Below are positions 10,620-22,108 of a stretch of 64,000 bases of DNA, one piece after another. A program made the translations under genes and the position numbers. This stretch comes from Chondrilla cf. caribensis (taxonomy: Eukaryota > Porifera > Demospongiae > Chondrillida > Chondrillidae), in assembly GCA_964020155.1 (NCBI GenBank), contig OZ026547.1, forward strand, positions 5,353,009-5,417,008, in the 5' to 3' direction. The notes below the pieces were generated by a model. It was not told where the DNA came from. It ran no database searches and worked only from the letters and a program-made list of their open reading frames with translations. Within the stretch, counting starts at the first letter, position 1; every line of letters begins with the position of its first letter.

Positions 10620-13140
10620 AATTAGCGACCTCTACTTAGGCAATCTTATTCATCATGGAGCACAGAGCTGGCAGTAGGGGTCACAAATATGTGACTTCAA
10701 TGTACATTTGTATTATTATAGTCTAAGACTTGTTGCATGATGACGTGATGCATTAAGGGGCTTGCTGGTGAAGTTATTGATTTCACTGCTCAAGTTTAAC
10801 CTTCCTTGGGGTTTAGTTCTTATACAACAACTAATGTGCATGGAAACAAATGTCTAACTGTTGATTTTCCATTGGATTGATCACATTGACTGACATTTGC
10901 ATTGTAGTGGTGTTTGAATTAGTGCTTAATCGTGAAATTTCAACAATGCTTGTGAAATTTCAACTAGCAATGAATTTCTCTCTGAAGATATGATTTCCTA
11001 GTAAATGGCAAAACGTTGAGTACTAATACCTATCTTTCAACTTTCAACTTTCGACTTTCAAGCCCTTACTGCTCCAATTTCATGACCTTCAGTAATAAAT
11101 TATTTACTACCCTTCTCTCAATTATGCCCGTATTTAATGTACTCACCCCTCACATGCTAATTTCCTAGGGCCTTATTGCCATGCCAGACAATGGGAGATA
11201 GTAGTATTGGCTGTTACAGACGAGCGTATATAACACAATCTCAATAATAATTGCAGCTTATACATGTTCAAATACCAGTGTGATGGAGCCATAATTCCTG
11301 TGTAAGTTTGAATGACATTTTAATTAGAAGGTTGGCAAGTTAAAGGAAATTTAATGATAATTTAATTATTTATTTCTAATACTGAATAACCGTTACTGTG
11401 ATCTATGTAGTAGATATTTTGTTTTTTGGAGGTGACCTATTTCACTGCTAATTTACAAGGCCCTAGCTGTTCCACTGCTAGTATGCTTGGTAACCTGATC
11501 GTAATGTAACATACCTATGTACCTGGCATTTCTTCCAATAGCTCTTTCCTGGCAGTGCTTGTATGGAGGGCACCCAGTACATCATATGAGTACTGGTTGT
11601 ACTGGTTGGCTGCGCCACATCTCTCTAGTAATATATACACTGTTTGCGCCTACAACAAATCAAATCCTGCAGCATTACGACTTTGTTAGTTAATTGCTGT
11701 TATACCTTTGAAAAGTATAGACAAGCTTGGCTAAGCAGATGAATATATACCAGTGTAATGATGCTGATTCTGATACTGCTACATAGTATGCAAACCTCTG
11801 TACTCTGCACAGTTGCAAACTGAGGTGAGCCACATCAGACACTGTCTGAACTACAGGGGAACCTGTTAAAATAGACCACCTCTACACAAGGACCACCTAT
11901 CCTGAACTACCCACTATTTTAACCCAACTACGCATAGAGTAAAGCAACTCTTTATAAAGTCCACCTTGTGTGTTAAATTTAGGAGGTACCTCTGGAAAAC
12001 TTTGCTGTTTTAATTTTATTTTCTGTTACAATAGTATCAAGTTTAGGCATGGGAATTTGCATAGAAATCTTGACTTGTGGGAAGATGGACAGCCTGACTG
12101 TACTACATAGATCTAGAAGACCACATTGACTTAACAGGGAACCAAGAGCTGTTGGCACTGGATCAACTAGGACCACAAGGAACTTTTGATCATTCAGGAG
12201 CACTAGGAGATGTTGAGTATACATAGGTGAGTGCCCTTTGGAGCCTTCAGTCAAACCTTACAAGTAGCAAATTCAATTATAATATGGGAAGATATACAGA
12301 AATTTCATTAGTGGTGCAACAAATGATACATTGCTAAATCAATTACAATGGACATGACTATGTCCCTGTGACTGCATATGTATGTCCATGAGCAGTACAC
12401 CATTAACAGTCTATTAGTTTAGGACGCTCAGTGACCAAGTAATTAGACTAAATAATATTATGTTTACAGCTCTATCCAAAGACCACTAAGTAAGTATAAT
12501 ATGCTGTGAAGATCAAATTAAAATTTGCTTTGTTTGAAGGAATGCACCTTATGGAACTCCTAACAGAAGATATTGCTGTGGGTCCTGATCGTAAGAGTAC
12601 AATATACTGTGAATTCTCGTTAATGCACTACCACTTTATCCACCAAACCTTTAAGTCTGCCACTATTTCCAAGTACCAATGTAATATACAAATGTCAATG
12701 AATATTTAGTAAGTCCCTGTCATATTTCTTGGGAAAAAAAAATGCGGCCAATTAATGAGTATCCACTGTAATGCTTCACATGTGAATTACCCATGTCACA
12801 TGTCATGTGAAAGCATATTATGTAATCGGCAATACTAATAATGTCTTTAATATATCCTACACATTTTCCTTTTCACTAAGGGTATATGTTATACGCTAGA
12901 TGTATGAATTCTATGAAGTTTTTATTACAGTATGCACTGCAAGAAAAAGAGAATCGATTCTGAAATGAAAAGTTATTCGAGTGCAGGGCGGCAGCCTCAT
13001 GTGTTTCTTAACAGTTATAATTCACTTCAACTTTTTAGGCTGCAACACATGTCAATAATATAAAGGCCATTGCATTTTGTACTTACCCCAAATTCAAATC
13101 CTGCTACAGTGTACAGAAATTAGATAAAAGATACTAGTAT
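10620..13140 (+). repeat. Duplicated upstream block of gene B
   Basis: Same block type as at 3330-5800: GCTTGCTGGTGAAGTTATTG near 10760, TACTGGTTGTACTGGTTGGC near 11590, the relic exon near 12033-12236, and AAATCAATTACAATGGACATG near 12340. No gene of its own is visible. Confidence 0.75.
12033..12236 (+). pseudogene. Relic collagen-like exon upstream of gene B
   Basis: Homologue of 4506-4693. The acceptor is damaged (TTACAAT instead of TTACAG) and the frame ends in TAG just before the donor GTGAGT, but LGPQGTFDHSGALGDVEYT is still readable. Clearly decayed. Confidence 0.5.
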
Positions 13141-13163
13141 ATTGCATGATAATATATTTAATT

Positions 13164-13167
<4 letters not shown>

Positions 13168-13239
<72 letters not shown>

Positions 13240-13259
13240 ACACACACACACACATGCAT

Positions 13260-13322
<63 letters not shown>

Positions 13323-13342
13323 ACACACACACACACATGCAT

Positions 13343-13417
<75 letters not shown>

Positions 13418-13420
13418 CAT

Positions 13421-13496
<76 letters not shown>
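13168..13496. repeat. (CA)n microsatellite before gene B
   Basis: About 330 bp of CA repeats interrupted three times by ATGCATGC, giving a higher-order repeat of roughly 85 bp. It lies 200 bp before the ATG. Confidence 0.95.
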
Positions 13497-13498
<2 letters not shown>

Positions 13499-13621
13499 CA
13501 GAATTACTAAGGATTCTACAATTACATGGTGTGTCCATAGGTGCATAAGTATATTCATTGATCAAACCTCAAACCAGTAATGAATATCGTTAAAAGTGGT
13601 TCTGTTCTCCCTTTCACTATA

Positions 13622-13628
13622 TATAAAA
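13622..13628 (+). promoter_or_regulatory. TATA box, gene B
   Basis: TATAAAA inside CTATATATAAAACTG, 73 bp before the ATG, preceded by the conserved ATATTCATTG...TAATGAATAT dyad near 13551-13589. Confidence 0.7.
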
Positions 13629-13694
13629 CTGTCAGTTCTTGTGGTTACCACTACTATCACTGAGAAATTTAGTGCATAGACGTTAGCTACAGTT

Positions 13695-15729
13695 ATGGTT
13701 CCAAGCATTCAGGTCTTTGTACAAGTGGCTCTTCTTTGCTGTGTGGTGTCTACCAGTATGGCAAGTATCCCTGATTGGCCAAAAGCTTTCTCACAACTTG
13801 AAAACAAAGTGAATATGCAACAAGAAGAAATCAAGTCACTTCACCATATAATAGAACAGCTGGAGAAGAGACTAGAAATACTTGAAGCCAAAGGTGAGTT
13901 TAGTGAGGTTCAATTACAACCTGAAGTCCTTGCTCTTCATTTTTGTCCTCCGGACCTTCCTCCGGTTGATCAAAGATTATGCAGATATGCTTCATTGTAT
14001 GATGTCTTCCTAAGTCAGTCAATATTAAGACAGTACATGAGTAATTATAGAGTGGAGAAATCCACCAGTACTGATGGAATATTCATTCCGAGCTTTTCTT
14101 ATATCCCTGTGGATTGGAAATTAGATGTACAGGAATGAATTACTTATTATGGTAGTTAAAATTGATTAAATTTGTTCAAGATGAAAAACTCACTGGGATG
14201 CCTCCTTGAACCAGAATTTCTTGAGTGCTATTTTCATTTCAAAAGAACCTTCACATAATAAATAACGTTATTAATTTTAATTTTAAGTTCTAAACATCTC
14301 AATGTTAGCCTTTTTTTCCCACAATATACAATATGGTGGGGGAGTATTGTGCGCAGATGCCTGGTAAACCTAGATCATGTCAAACTAGTATTTCAAGTTT
14401 GTTAACTCATGGAGTTGCCGTCCCATGCACTTGAAATTCTTTCATTCTCCGTAAGCTGATATGCATATAATAATATTATTATTTCTCCACATATTTAATA
14501 TCTATACATAGATAATTCAGTTCGTTTGCTTGCTTGTTTGTGATTCGGGTGAAAACTATTTCACAGGGACAAACTTTCAGGGATTATGAAGTACAGTTCG
14601 GGAAGTGTCCTCCACAGGTTACAATCCACCATCCAACTGTCCATGTGGAGATAACCGTCAATTTCCAGTTTTTCCTTTGTGGGTGATGGCCATTTTTAAT
14701 TATCGTCCTACTGCCTTTCAGTTATCAAGGCATGTCATCCAACGATCAAATTAAAACTTACCTTCGTTATAGCAACTAGCCTCTGTTGCCACCAGCGAAG
14801 ATGCGCACGACTTGCTGTAGCAGTTGAGCCTGCCGAAGGCCCGCTCACTTGTTAGTACTACATATTTAAGATGAGGCTAACATACTGGAAGTCATTATTC
14901 CAGCATAATTGTGAACGTATGCAAAAATGTACACTTTGTGGATCACTTGGATGTCCCAAATAACAAATTTAAAAAATCTACATAACATCAAACAGAAAAA
15001 TGAATTCCCTTCTCTGTACAGGAGAATCTATGACTACCGTTGTCTCAGGGATAGGTGATAGCCCAATTTCCATATTAATTACAGTACATCACATCAATCA
15101 TGTTGCTCATTTGGATTATATAGACTCATTGTTCTTTCAACAGATAAACTCCAGGAAAGAAAACTAGAAGACAAGGTGGTTGTACTTGTCCACTTGGACC
15201 AAAAGGGAATAGAGGAACTCCGGGACTGAATGGGATAAATGGAACAAAGGGTGAAAAGGGAGACCCAGGTCCACATGGGGAGAAGGGTGAAAAAGGTGAA
15301 CTAGGACTGCCAGGACCCCAAGGACCACAAGGAGTAAATGGAACAAAAGGTGAACGTGGAGATACAGGAGAACCAGGGAATATTGGACAGATAGGTGAAC
15401 CAGGAATGAAAGGAGAGAGAGGAGTGCCTGGACTTAATGGAACAAAAGGTGAACCAGGACTGAAAGGAGAGAAAGGTCCAAGAGGTAAAAGGGGAGAGAA
15501 GGGGCAACAGGGGGAGCCAGGAATAACAGGACCACAAGGTCACAATGGAACAAAAGGTGAACGAGGAGAAAAAGGACCACAGGGACTTAATGGAACAGAG
15601 TGTAAACTAGAAAGTGATGAACTGAAAGGTCCAGGACAAACAATTCCACCAACACCTACAATTTCACCAGCACACGTTACAAGTTCACCAACAGTTGCTA
15701 CAGATCCACTACTACTAGCTACCGGCTAA
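13695..15729 (+). CDS. Collagen array gene B (acceptor probably shifted)
   Basis: Exon 1 is 13695-13893 (signal peptide MVPSIQVFVQVALLCCVVST..., coiled coil). The usual acceptor CAACAG at 15138-15143 would put exon 2 out of frame because of a 2-nt insertion in the basic-site codons (AGAAAACTAGAAGA). A T-to-A change made a new AG (ACTCCAG, ending 15154); splicing there gives exon 2 at 15155-15729 in frame, with a net loss of three codons. The product would be about 257 residues: KTRR basic site (P4 is Lys, weaker for furin), C-T-C, Gly-X-Y helix with GLNGTKGE modules and an RGD, NGTEC, and a short Thr/Pro tail. If the old acceptor is used, it is a pseudogene. Confidence 0.65.
14519..14830. other. 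Shared insertion in the intron of gene B
   Basis: About 310 bp, beginning near CAGTTCGTTTGCTTGCTTGT, that is also present in the intron of D (25508-25820) but absent from the introns of A, E and H. In the D copy the minus strand is open for 76 codons (including GRYLKMAINGRNNWKWKV). Probably an old mobile element or captured exon; not identified. Confidence 0.45.
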
Positions 15730-16084
15730 TATACTGCATAAACCATCCATTGATCTGGAGGTCAAGCTCGAATACTTCATTTAAATACTACCCTAATGCT
15801 ACATATTGCAAATGTTTAATTATATTTTTTTTTGTGAAAAACATATACTAACATAGTAATTACTATATATCAAACTACAATACTTAATAGTAATAATAAT
15901 AATGATAATAGTGATCAAATCAAGCATGGAAAATATAATTCGATAACAATAGCAATTACAAGAATGGTATAATCAAACACAGCATGCAAAAAACCGTAGA
16001 CGTACGTATGCGTAGCATTTTACCTACCTAGGTGTACCACATGACTTTCCACAATGGCTAGATCAGCTGCACGCGTGTCCACTC
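15730..16084. other. 3' flank of gene B
   Basis: AT-rich 3' flank homologous to 8116-8494 and 26994-27359, with a (TAA)n run near 15890. No gene is visible. Confidence 0.5.
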
Positions 16085-16705
16085 CTCTAGAATGATGGCA
16101 TGATGACCTTGATCTCTGGAGGTAACTGACCGACAATCTCAACATGGCAAAGCTGAGGCACAATTAAACAAAGCATCCTCAATACAGTACTGTAGGTCGA
16201 TTGGTGTTTCTCATGATCAGCCTGCATAGAATGAAGTCGCTTGATGAAGGTACTTGGACCAGTTCCACCAGTACAGGATAGAACCAATGGCATAAATGTG
16301 GCATGTTCAATTCCAGAATTCTTTATATTATTTCATATTTATGTCTCTTCTCATGTTCATGGTGCCTGTATCATGTAGTTGTCTGGAGAAATTTTGAGAT
16401 GTTTGAGTCCCTCCCCACCACAGAAACCACTTGCCACTGCATCTATCCTGGCATCATCATGAGTGGCAGTACTGCAGGCTGAGAGTGTGTCTCCAGCAAG
16501 AGGTTGCAGATGTGGCTCAATGCGGAAGGCATTGCAAACTTATGTAAGAGAATTGGCCACAATATCAAGGACTTCAATATGATGTATGATGGTAGTTCCA
16601 CCTGTGGGGCAAGTCAAAGCATGCTCTGTGTTAACGATGGCTCCACAAGCACATTCACTATATAGGTTGGTTGGTGTCCATCCATAGCCGAGACAGAGCC
16701 CTTTG
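16085..16705 (-). pseudogene. Decayed retroelement C-terminal fragment (type i), after gene B
   Basis: On the minus strand, from 16705 to 16085, one can read DARIDAVASGFCGGE, then LVLSCTGGTGPSTFIKRL and a Leu-rich stretch. This is the order expected for the C-terminal domain of a retroelement polyprotein seen in many marine invertebrates. It has multiple stops. It is homologous to 8495-9065, 27360-28015 and 40975-41645, so it was carried by gene duplication and not inserted four times. Confidence 0.5.
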
Positions 16706-16734
16706 AAACACGTTGTTATGCATGCTGTTCAAGA

Positions 16735-17095
16735 TTTTTTCAACTTTGATTGAGCAAAATTGACATTCATTTGCACAAATCATAATGGATTCTATGACAT
16801 TTGCAAATAATTGGAAACATTTTAGCTTCTATGGAATTGTGTGAAATCCATGAGAAGATATTATATTTTGCGTAATATAATCCCCCAATAACGTAATTCT
16901 ATATGTTGATATAGTCGGATTCATGACAGTAATAATCAACATTGAATATATAGCAAATTGATGGATAACAATAATGTATGCAATTAGTGTAATCTTACAA
17001 TGAATTGTCTGTTAGAGGATAAAAATTCATCTTCATTCCTGACAGTGCTTCCAGATTAGAATTAATATTTATGTAATTTCTGCCATTTTTAAAGA
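16735..17095. repeat. Duplicated 3' intergenic block, copy 2
   Basis: Homologous to 10190-10600. Contains ATATGTTGATATAGTCGGAT and a slightly degraded version of the CATTCCTGACAGTGCTTCCA string. Confidence 0.7.
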
Positions 17096-17550
17096 GTTCA
17101 GATTTATGGTACCACACCATATTCAGTTCTTAAAAATCGTCATCATCGAAATCGAATCACTCACTCAATAGCTAGTGGCTGTGAAATTACCTAAATTACC
17201 GAAGTGAGGGGAGGAAACAGTATCAAAGTTTAGAATTCAGACTTGAGCAGTAAATGCTATACTACATAGAGAGTGTGTAGTAGCTAGCACTTATTTCATA
17301 TGATTTGTAACAATGCATGAAGTGTTAAATCAATTACAAGGGACATAATGTAATGCAATCACGGTGAAGTTATAACGTAAGTCAGGACAGGTCACTGTGA
17401 CTATGAGTAGTACTCCATGAACAGTTTATAAATTTAGTATGTATGATGACCAAGTACTATGTATGTTTACAGCAGTCTCAAAGAATTACTAAGGATGTAA
17501 GACTATGATGTTCAAGATAATATCCTAATTTTCACAGTTGAAGGTAACCC

Positions 17551-17551
<1 letters not shown>
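17096..17551. repeat. Truncated upstream block of gene C
   Basis: Only the last part of the upstream block is present (TAAATCAATTACAAGGGACAT near 17328, GTACTCCATGAACAG near 17409). The relic exon and the 1.5 kb before it are missing, unlike at the other genes. Confidence 0.55.

Positions 17552-17648
<97 letters not shown>
17552..17648. repeat. (CA)n microsatellite before gene C
   Basis: About 97 bp of pure CA dinucleotides, 300 bp before the ATG. Confidence 0.95.
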
Positions 17649-17649
<1 letters not shown>

Positions 17650-17875
17650 CACATTGAATATGCCTCAACACCTTAATACTTGAATCAACTTGTTTACGGC
17701 AAAGCAGACTTTCTAAGGATTCTGCATTAATCAACTTGTGGGTGGTATGGGGTTCTGATATAAATTCCCTTTATCTGTCCATATCAATCGAAAGCACCAG
17801 ACATACAGCTATTCATTGAGCACACCTAGAAATGCAAAATGAATATCATTAAAAAATGGCCTGTTCTCCAATGAC

Positions 17876-17882
17876 TATAAAC
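17876..17882 (+). promoter_or_regulatory. TATA box, gene C
   Basis: TATAAAC, 75 bp before the ATG, at the conserved distance. Only one clear arm of the upstream dyad (ATGAATATC near 17839) is retained. Confidence 0.6.
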
Positions 17883-17950
17883 ATCCTGTTCTGTTGTGGT
17901 TACCACAAATGTGCACTACAAAATTCAGAGTATTGACTGGAACTACAATT

Positions 17951-20192
17951 ATGGCTCTAAGCATTCAGAACTTTGTACAAGTGGCTCTTATGTTTTGTGT
18001 ATTGACTACCTGTATGGGGAATATCATTAATTTGCAAAAGGCATTTTCACAACTTGAAAACAAAGTGAATGTGCAACAAGAAGAAATCAAGTCACTTCAC
18101 CACTTGGTAGAACAGTTGGAGAAGAGACTAGAACCACTTGAAGAGAAAGGTGATTTCCATTGATGAGGTTCAAATACAACCTGCAGTGCTAATCTTCTTA
18201 CCTGTTACTCAGGACTATCCTCCTGTTGACTATAGAGTTAATGGGTTTACTTCATTGTATGATATCACTCCATGTCGGTTAGTGGCATGAAAGTACACTC
18301 TAAAATAGAGAATAGCATATTCAGCAAATGTATTCATGGAGGAACTGATTCCAAGCATTAAATTCCCTTTCTTCTCTGTGCATTTAAGTTGAACGTACAG
18401 GTATAAATTATTTGGTGCAGTTATCAAAGAGGAATTAGAATGTGTGAAGCTGTTGTCCCCTTGCCAGAATAAATAAATCGTAATTTTCATCGTCATCTTT
18501 CACTGAAAATATTACCAAATTTTGCACTCAAGCCCTTCAATGATTTAATTCTCAACATTGAAGGCCAATAATTTATTACATGTCCCCTAATTGTAGATAT
18601 GTATAGATATATATATTGCTACATACATATGCCTTCATTTGATAATTTCAAAAAAGGGGAAATAGAGCACAGCATGACAGCCCATTTAGACATCCCAAAA
18701 AACTAATCAACAAACCCTACTTGATGTCCACAGAAGGTGTAAACAAGCAGATGCTCTTCCAAATGCCTTTGTGCCTACAACTGGCAACTAATCGCTATGA
18801 TTGGCATAATTATGGTCCCCGTGCTATTTGTACTCTATTCCCGTAGATAAGAGACAATGAGTTCTATCAATTTTTGTCAAATTCTTCAAATGACTTCATA
18901 TATGTGTAGTACATTCATATGCCTACGCACCCTCTCATCACCACACTATTCAAAGTAGTCATCTTAAAAGGAGAATCTCAAAAATTTTATCCGAGACCCA
19001 CAGAATAACACTCATTGCGAATATGGTATGGTACTGTTAAATACTAGTAGTTAGTAGATGATTTAGTACTACGGTACTAAATTATTATCTGGAGTATCGC
19101 CCAATAAAGTAAAATTATGAATTACATCTTTATCGCATGCACTAGCTTTAGAAGACCTAGCTACAATGTGTATTTCATGATTTAAATCACCACCTATTTC
19201 TATTAATCCTGTGGTTATGGCAATTTGGAATGACAGCTCATAAGAGTACCTGAACCTTCAATAGTTTCAAAACACCAGAATTTATATATATTGGAGAACC
19301 TGTCTCCAATGTCACAGGGAAAAATAGGGACCCATATTCTATATTGAACTCCATTATTACTGAATAGAGTATGTGCTAATCCATGTAAGGTTTTGTTGCT
19401 ACTTAGTAATGCACGGGATTATATAGACTCATTGTTTTTTAAACAGATAAACTCCTGGAAAGAATTAAACGACAAAACGTTTGCAGTTGTCCACCTGGAC
19501 TAAAAGGAGATAGAGGAATACCAGGACTAAATGGGATAAATGGAACGAAGGGTGTAAAGGGAGAACCAGGACCACGCGGGGAGGGGGGTCAAAAGGGAGA
19601 GCTAGGACTGCCAGGATCTCCAGGACTCCAAGGACCACATGGAATCAATGGAACAAAAGGAGAACGAGGAGAAAAAGGACAAGCAGGGAATGCTGGACAG
19701 AAAGGTGGACCAGGACTAAAAGGAGACACAGGAGTTCCTGGAATTAATGGAACAAAAGGTGAACGAGGAGAAACAGGACAAACAGGAAATCCTGGACAGA
19801 AAGGTGAACCAGGACTGAAAGGAGACACAGGAGTTCCTGGAATTAATGGAACAAAAGGTGAACGAGGAGAAACAGGGCAAACAGGAAATCCTGGACAGAA
19901 AGGTGAACCAGGACTGAAAGGAGACACAGGAGTTCCTGGAATTAATGGAACAAAAGGTGAACAAGGAGAAAAAGGACAACCAGGGAGTGTTGGACAGAAA
20001 GGTGGACCAGGACTCAAAGGAGCACAAGGACCAAAAGGACATAGAGGATCACAAGGGTCAAAAGGAGACAAAGGCGACAAAGGAGACAAAGGAGACATAG
20101 GAGACAAAGGACAACGGGGAGATAAAGGATCACAAGGACCACCAGGAACAAAAGGAGATATAGGACCAAAAGGACCACAAGGACCAGGATGA
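17951..20192 (+). CDS. Collagen array gene C: tail-less, internally expanded collagen
   Basis: Exons 17951-18149 (donor GTGATT, weaker than GTGAGT) and 19447-20192 (acceptor TTAAACAG), phase-1 intron of 1297 bp, about 314 residues. The start MALSIQNFVQVALMF aligns with sister copies; the frame is also open upstream but without an ATG. Signal peptide, coiled coil, RIKR furin-type site, C-S-C, then Gly-X-Y to the end. The helix contains three tandem 99-bp repeats. It ends in a charged run (GDKGDKGDKGDIGDKGQRGD) and GPG, then TGA: the NGTEC closure and the Ser/Thr/Pro tail are absent. One RGD. Most diverged intact member of the array. Confidence 0.8.
19722..20018 (+). repeat. Three tandem 99-bp collagen modules in gene C
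   Basis: Units start at 19722, 19821 and 19920, each beginning GGAGACACAGGAGTTCCTGG. Each encodes eleven Gly-X-Y triplets with PGINGTKGE. The first two are nearly identical, which implies recent unequal exchange within the exon. Confidence 0.85.
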
Positions 20193-20297
20193 ACTGCCAA
20201 ACAAACCAACCAAAGGAGATCCAGGTGACCATATCTACAACCACAGGGAGTGTAATGATTATCAACAATAACTAATACTAAAGTCAGATCTAAAGTT

Positions 20298-20317
20298 AAT
20301 AAAAAGTAATAAATAAA
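20298..20317 (+). promoter_or_regulatory. Polyadenylation signals after gene C
   Basis: AATAAA at 20298-20303 and again at 20312-20317, about 110 bp after the stop codon. This is the most convincing 3' end signal in the array. Confidence 0.5.
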
Positions 20318-20390
20318 ACTTCTATAATTAATTCTCCACTATCAGTATTACAATTATAATCAGTTTAAAAACGGGTGAAGGAGGTATATG

Positions 20391-20417
<27 letters not shown>
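20391..20417. repeat. (TA)n run
   Basis: Short TA dinucleotide array at the left border of the gypsy fragment. Confidence 0.85.
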
Positions 20418-20421
<4 letters not shown>

Positions 20422-20423
20422 CA

Positions 20424-20712
20424 TTATTGCAGAGAACCTATAAGTTGCAGGCATGGCAACACAGCATAATATCTAAGTTGACAAAAATCGAATAACTCAA
20501 ACCATAATTCAGTGGAGATTTTCATACACGCACACACACACACACACATGCAAACATGCACACACATACACACATCAACACACACACTATTGTTACAAGA
20601 ATAGTAACACCGTAAAAGATAGCATTCAACACAAACATAATAGTAAAGAGCTATATCGAGTAACAATAAATAGTTAGCACTGTTGGCTACCAGTATGCCA
20701 CATCTCCCCTTC
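20424..20712 (-). mobile_element. Probable 3' LTR of a Ty3/gypsy fragment
   Basis: On the minus strand the integrase C-terminal region ends at a purine tract (GGAGAAGGGGAGA, complement near 20704-20716), followed at once by TGTGGCATACTGG, the usual polypurine-tract/LTR junction beginning with TG. The sequence down to about 20424 would be the LTR. It includes a CA-rich segment (20526-20590). No second LTR exists in the window, so the length is a guess. Confidence 0.45.
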
Positions 20713-22108
20713 TCCAGTATGTAAGTCTGGAGGGAGGACCAAAGTGAGTTCCTGTCTGACCGTGTGGTGATTGTATGCTGCTGTGGTTCCATTGAAACGG
20801 TCTTTGACTGTCCTTCACTTGATCTTGGTGGAAGGTGGTCTGGTTCCTGTGTTCGATTGCAGATGGAGTCTCCACGATCTAGGACCACGGTGTGGTTGCT
20901 GGTCGAATGACTCTCCCGGGAAACTGTCAGTCTTGAGTTCGCACCCAAACTGTCTCATCAGCGATTAGTGGTAGCAATGGTCTGGTCCTGTGATGCCTGT
21001 CATACTCTGCTTTCTGCTGCCTTTTCTGATTCTTGTCCTTTTCACGAAAGCTTGCAAGATATTGCCAGTCAGGTGTGAACATTCTCTTGGGCTGAGGTAT
21101 GTCAGTCTGTAGGCGTCTGCCCATGAAAGGTTCTGCGGGGCTGAGTCCACACCATGGTAGTGGGGTTGCTCTGTAGCTCAGGAGAGCCATGTGGGGGTCT
21201 GCAGACTTCTCCAGAAGGCTCTTGGCTGTCTTCACTGCTCTCTCGGCCATACCGTTGCTTTGGGGGTAGTGTGGACTGCTGGTGATGTGTTGAAAGTTGT
21301 ACCGTTCTGCAAACTCCTGCATCTCTGTGGAGCTGTACAGTGGACCTTTGATGCTGACTAAGACTGATGGTATGCCATGTCTTGCAAAAATGGCTTTCGG
21401 TGCACGGATGATACTCACTGAAGTGATGGTGGTAAGCGTCTGAACTTCCATGTATCGAGAGAAGTAATCGACAACCAGCAGGTAGACTCTGCCATTTAGT
21501 TCGAATAGGTCAGATGCAACCATTTCCCATGGGTGGCTTGGGAGGAGTGAGCCAATCATTGGCTGTCTATTGGGTACACTGGTCTTGGCACACTCTGGGC
21601 AGTTGTTGATGAGTTGTTCTATTTGTCGAGAGATGCCAGGCCACCAGACAGACGTGGATATGCAGAGGCAACACCGCTGAATCCCTTGGTGTCCACCATG
21701 GATCACGACTTCTTGGGGACAACAACCGTGCCAGCATGTGGCTCCTTGACTTGTGAGATAACACCCCTCATCTCGCACAAGCTCATCTTTTACCTTCTTT
21801 TGCAGGGGCAAAGGAATATTACAGGGGATCTCATAGCTACTACCTTTAAGAGTATCAAGGCCTGTGAAAAGTCCAAGGTACTGAGGTGCAATTGGCATAC
21901 TAACAGCCTGGACTTGGAAATGGACTTGCAGGGCCTGAATGGTGGGTAAGCCTAGCTGGTTGTGCTGAAAGTGCTTGACCATGAAAACTGGCTGTGTACA
22001 TCGGCGACCTCTGTGTGACAGCATGGCATGCAGCTCGCCTCTAACCTTGAGTGGATGTCTTTCTGGCTTATGCAGCTTCTTAGTTGGTGGCTTCACCTTG
22101 CCTGTTAA
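20713..22108 (-). pseudogene. Ty3/gypsy polyprotein 3' end (integrase), truncated and mutated
   Basis: A minus-strand frame is open from 22096 to 20927 (389 codons). It shows an H/C zinc-binding region (HGGHQG...CPECAK), an integrase core with first Asp in VASDLFELNGRVYLLVVDYFSR, and the last Glu in YPQSNGMAERAVKTAK. The middle Asp of the D,D-E triad, normally in a 'SDNGP' context, is Ile (LVSIKGP), so the enzyme would be inactive. The C-terminal tail continues in shifted frames to about 20713. The 5' end stops abruptly near 22108 against the duplicated upstream block, so protease and reverse transcriptase are missing. Confidence 0.8.

Noticed and set aside
13120..13580. Long frames of His-Thr or Cys-Val repeats on both strands across CA arrays (also at 5.8, 17.5, 24.0, 52.5 and 61.7 kb)
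   Set aside because: They are translations of dinucleotide microsatellites with no splice or start context.
16085..16705. Cellular gene on the minus strand after gene B
   Set aside because: Frames are broken and the same fragment recurs after three other copies; the motifs are those of a retroelement C-terminus.
19589..20209. 206-codon minus-strand frame rich in Pro, Ser and Cys opposite gene C (similar ones opposite A, D, E, H and J)
   Set aside because: Antisense shadow of Gly-X-Y codons: the complement of GGA is TCC and of GGT is ACC, which keeps the reverse frames open.
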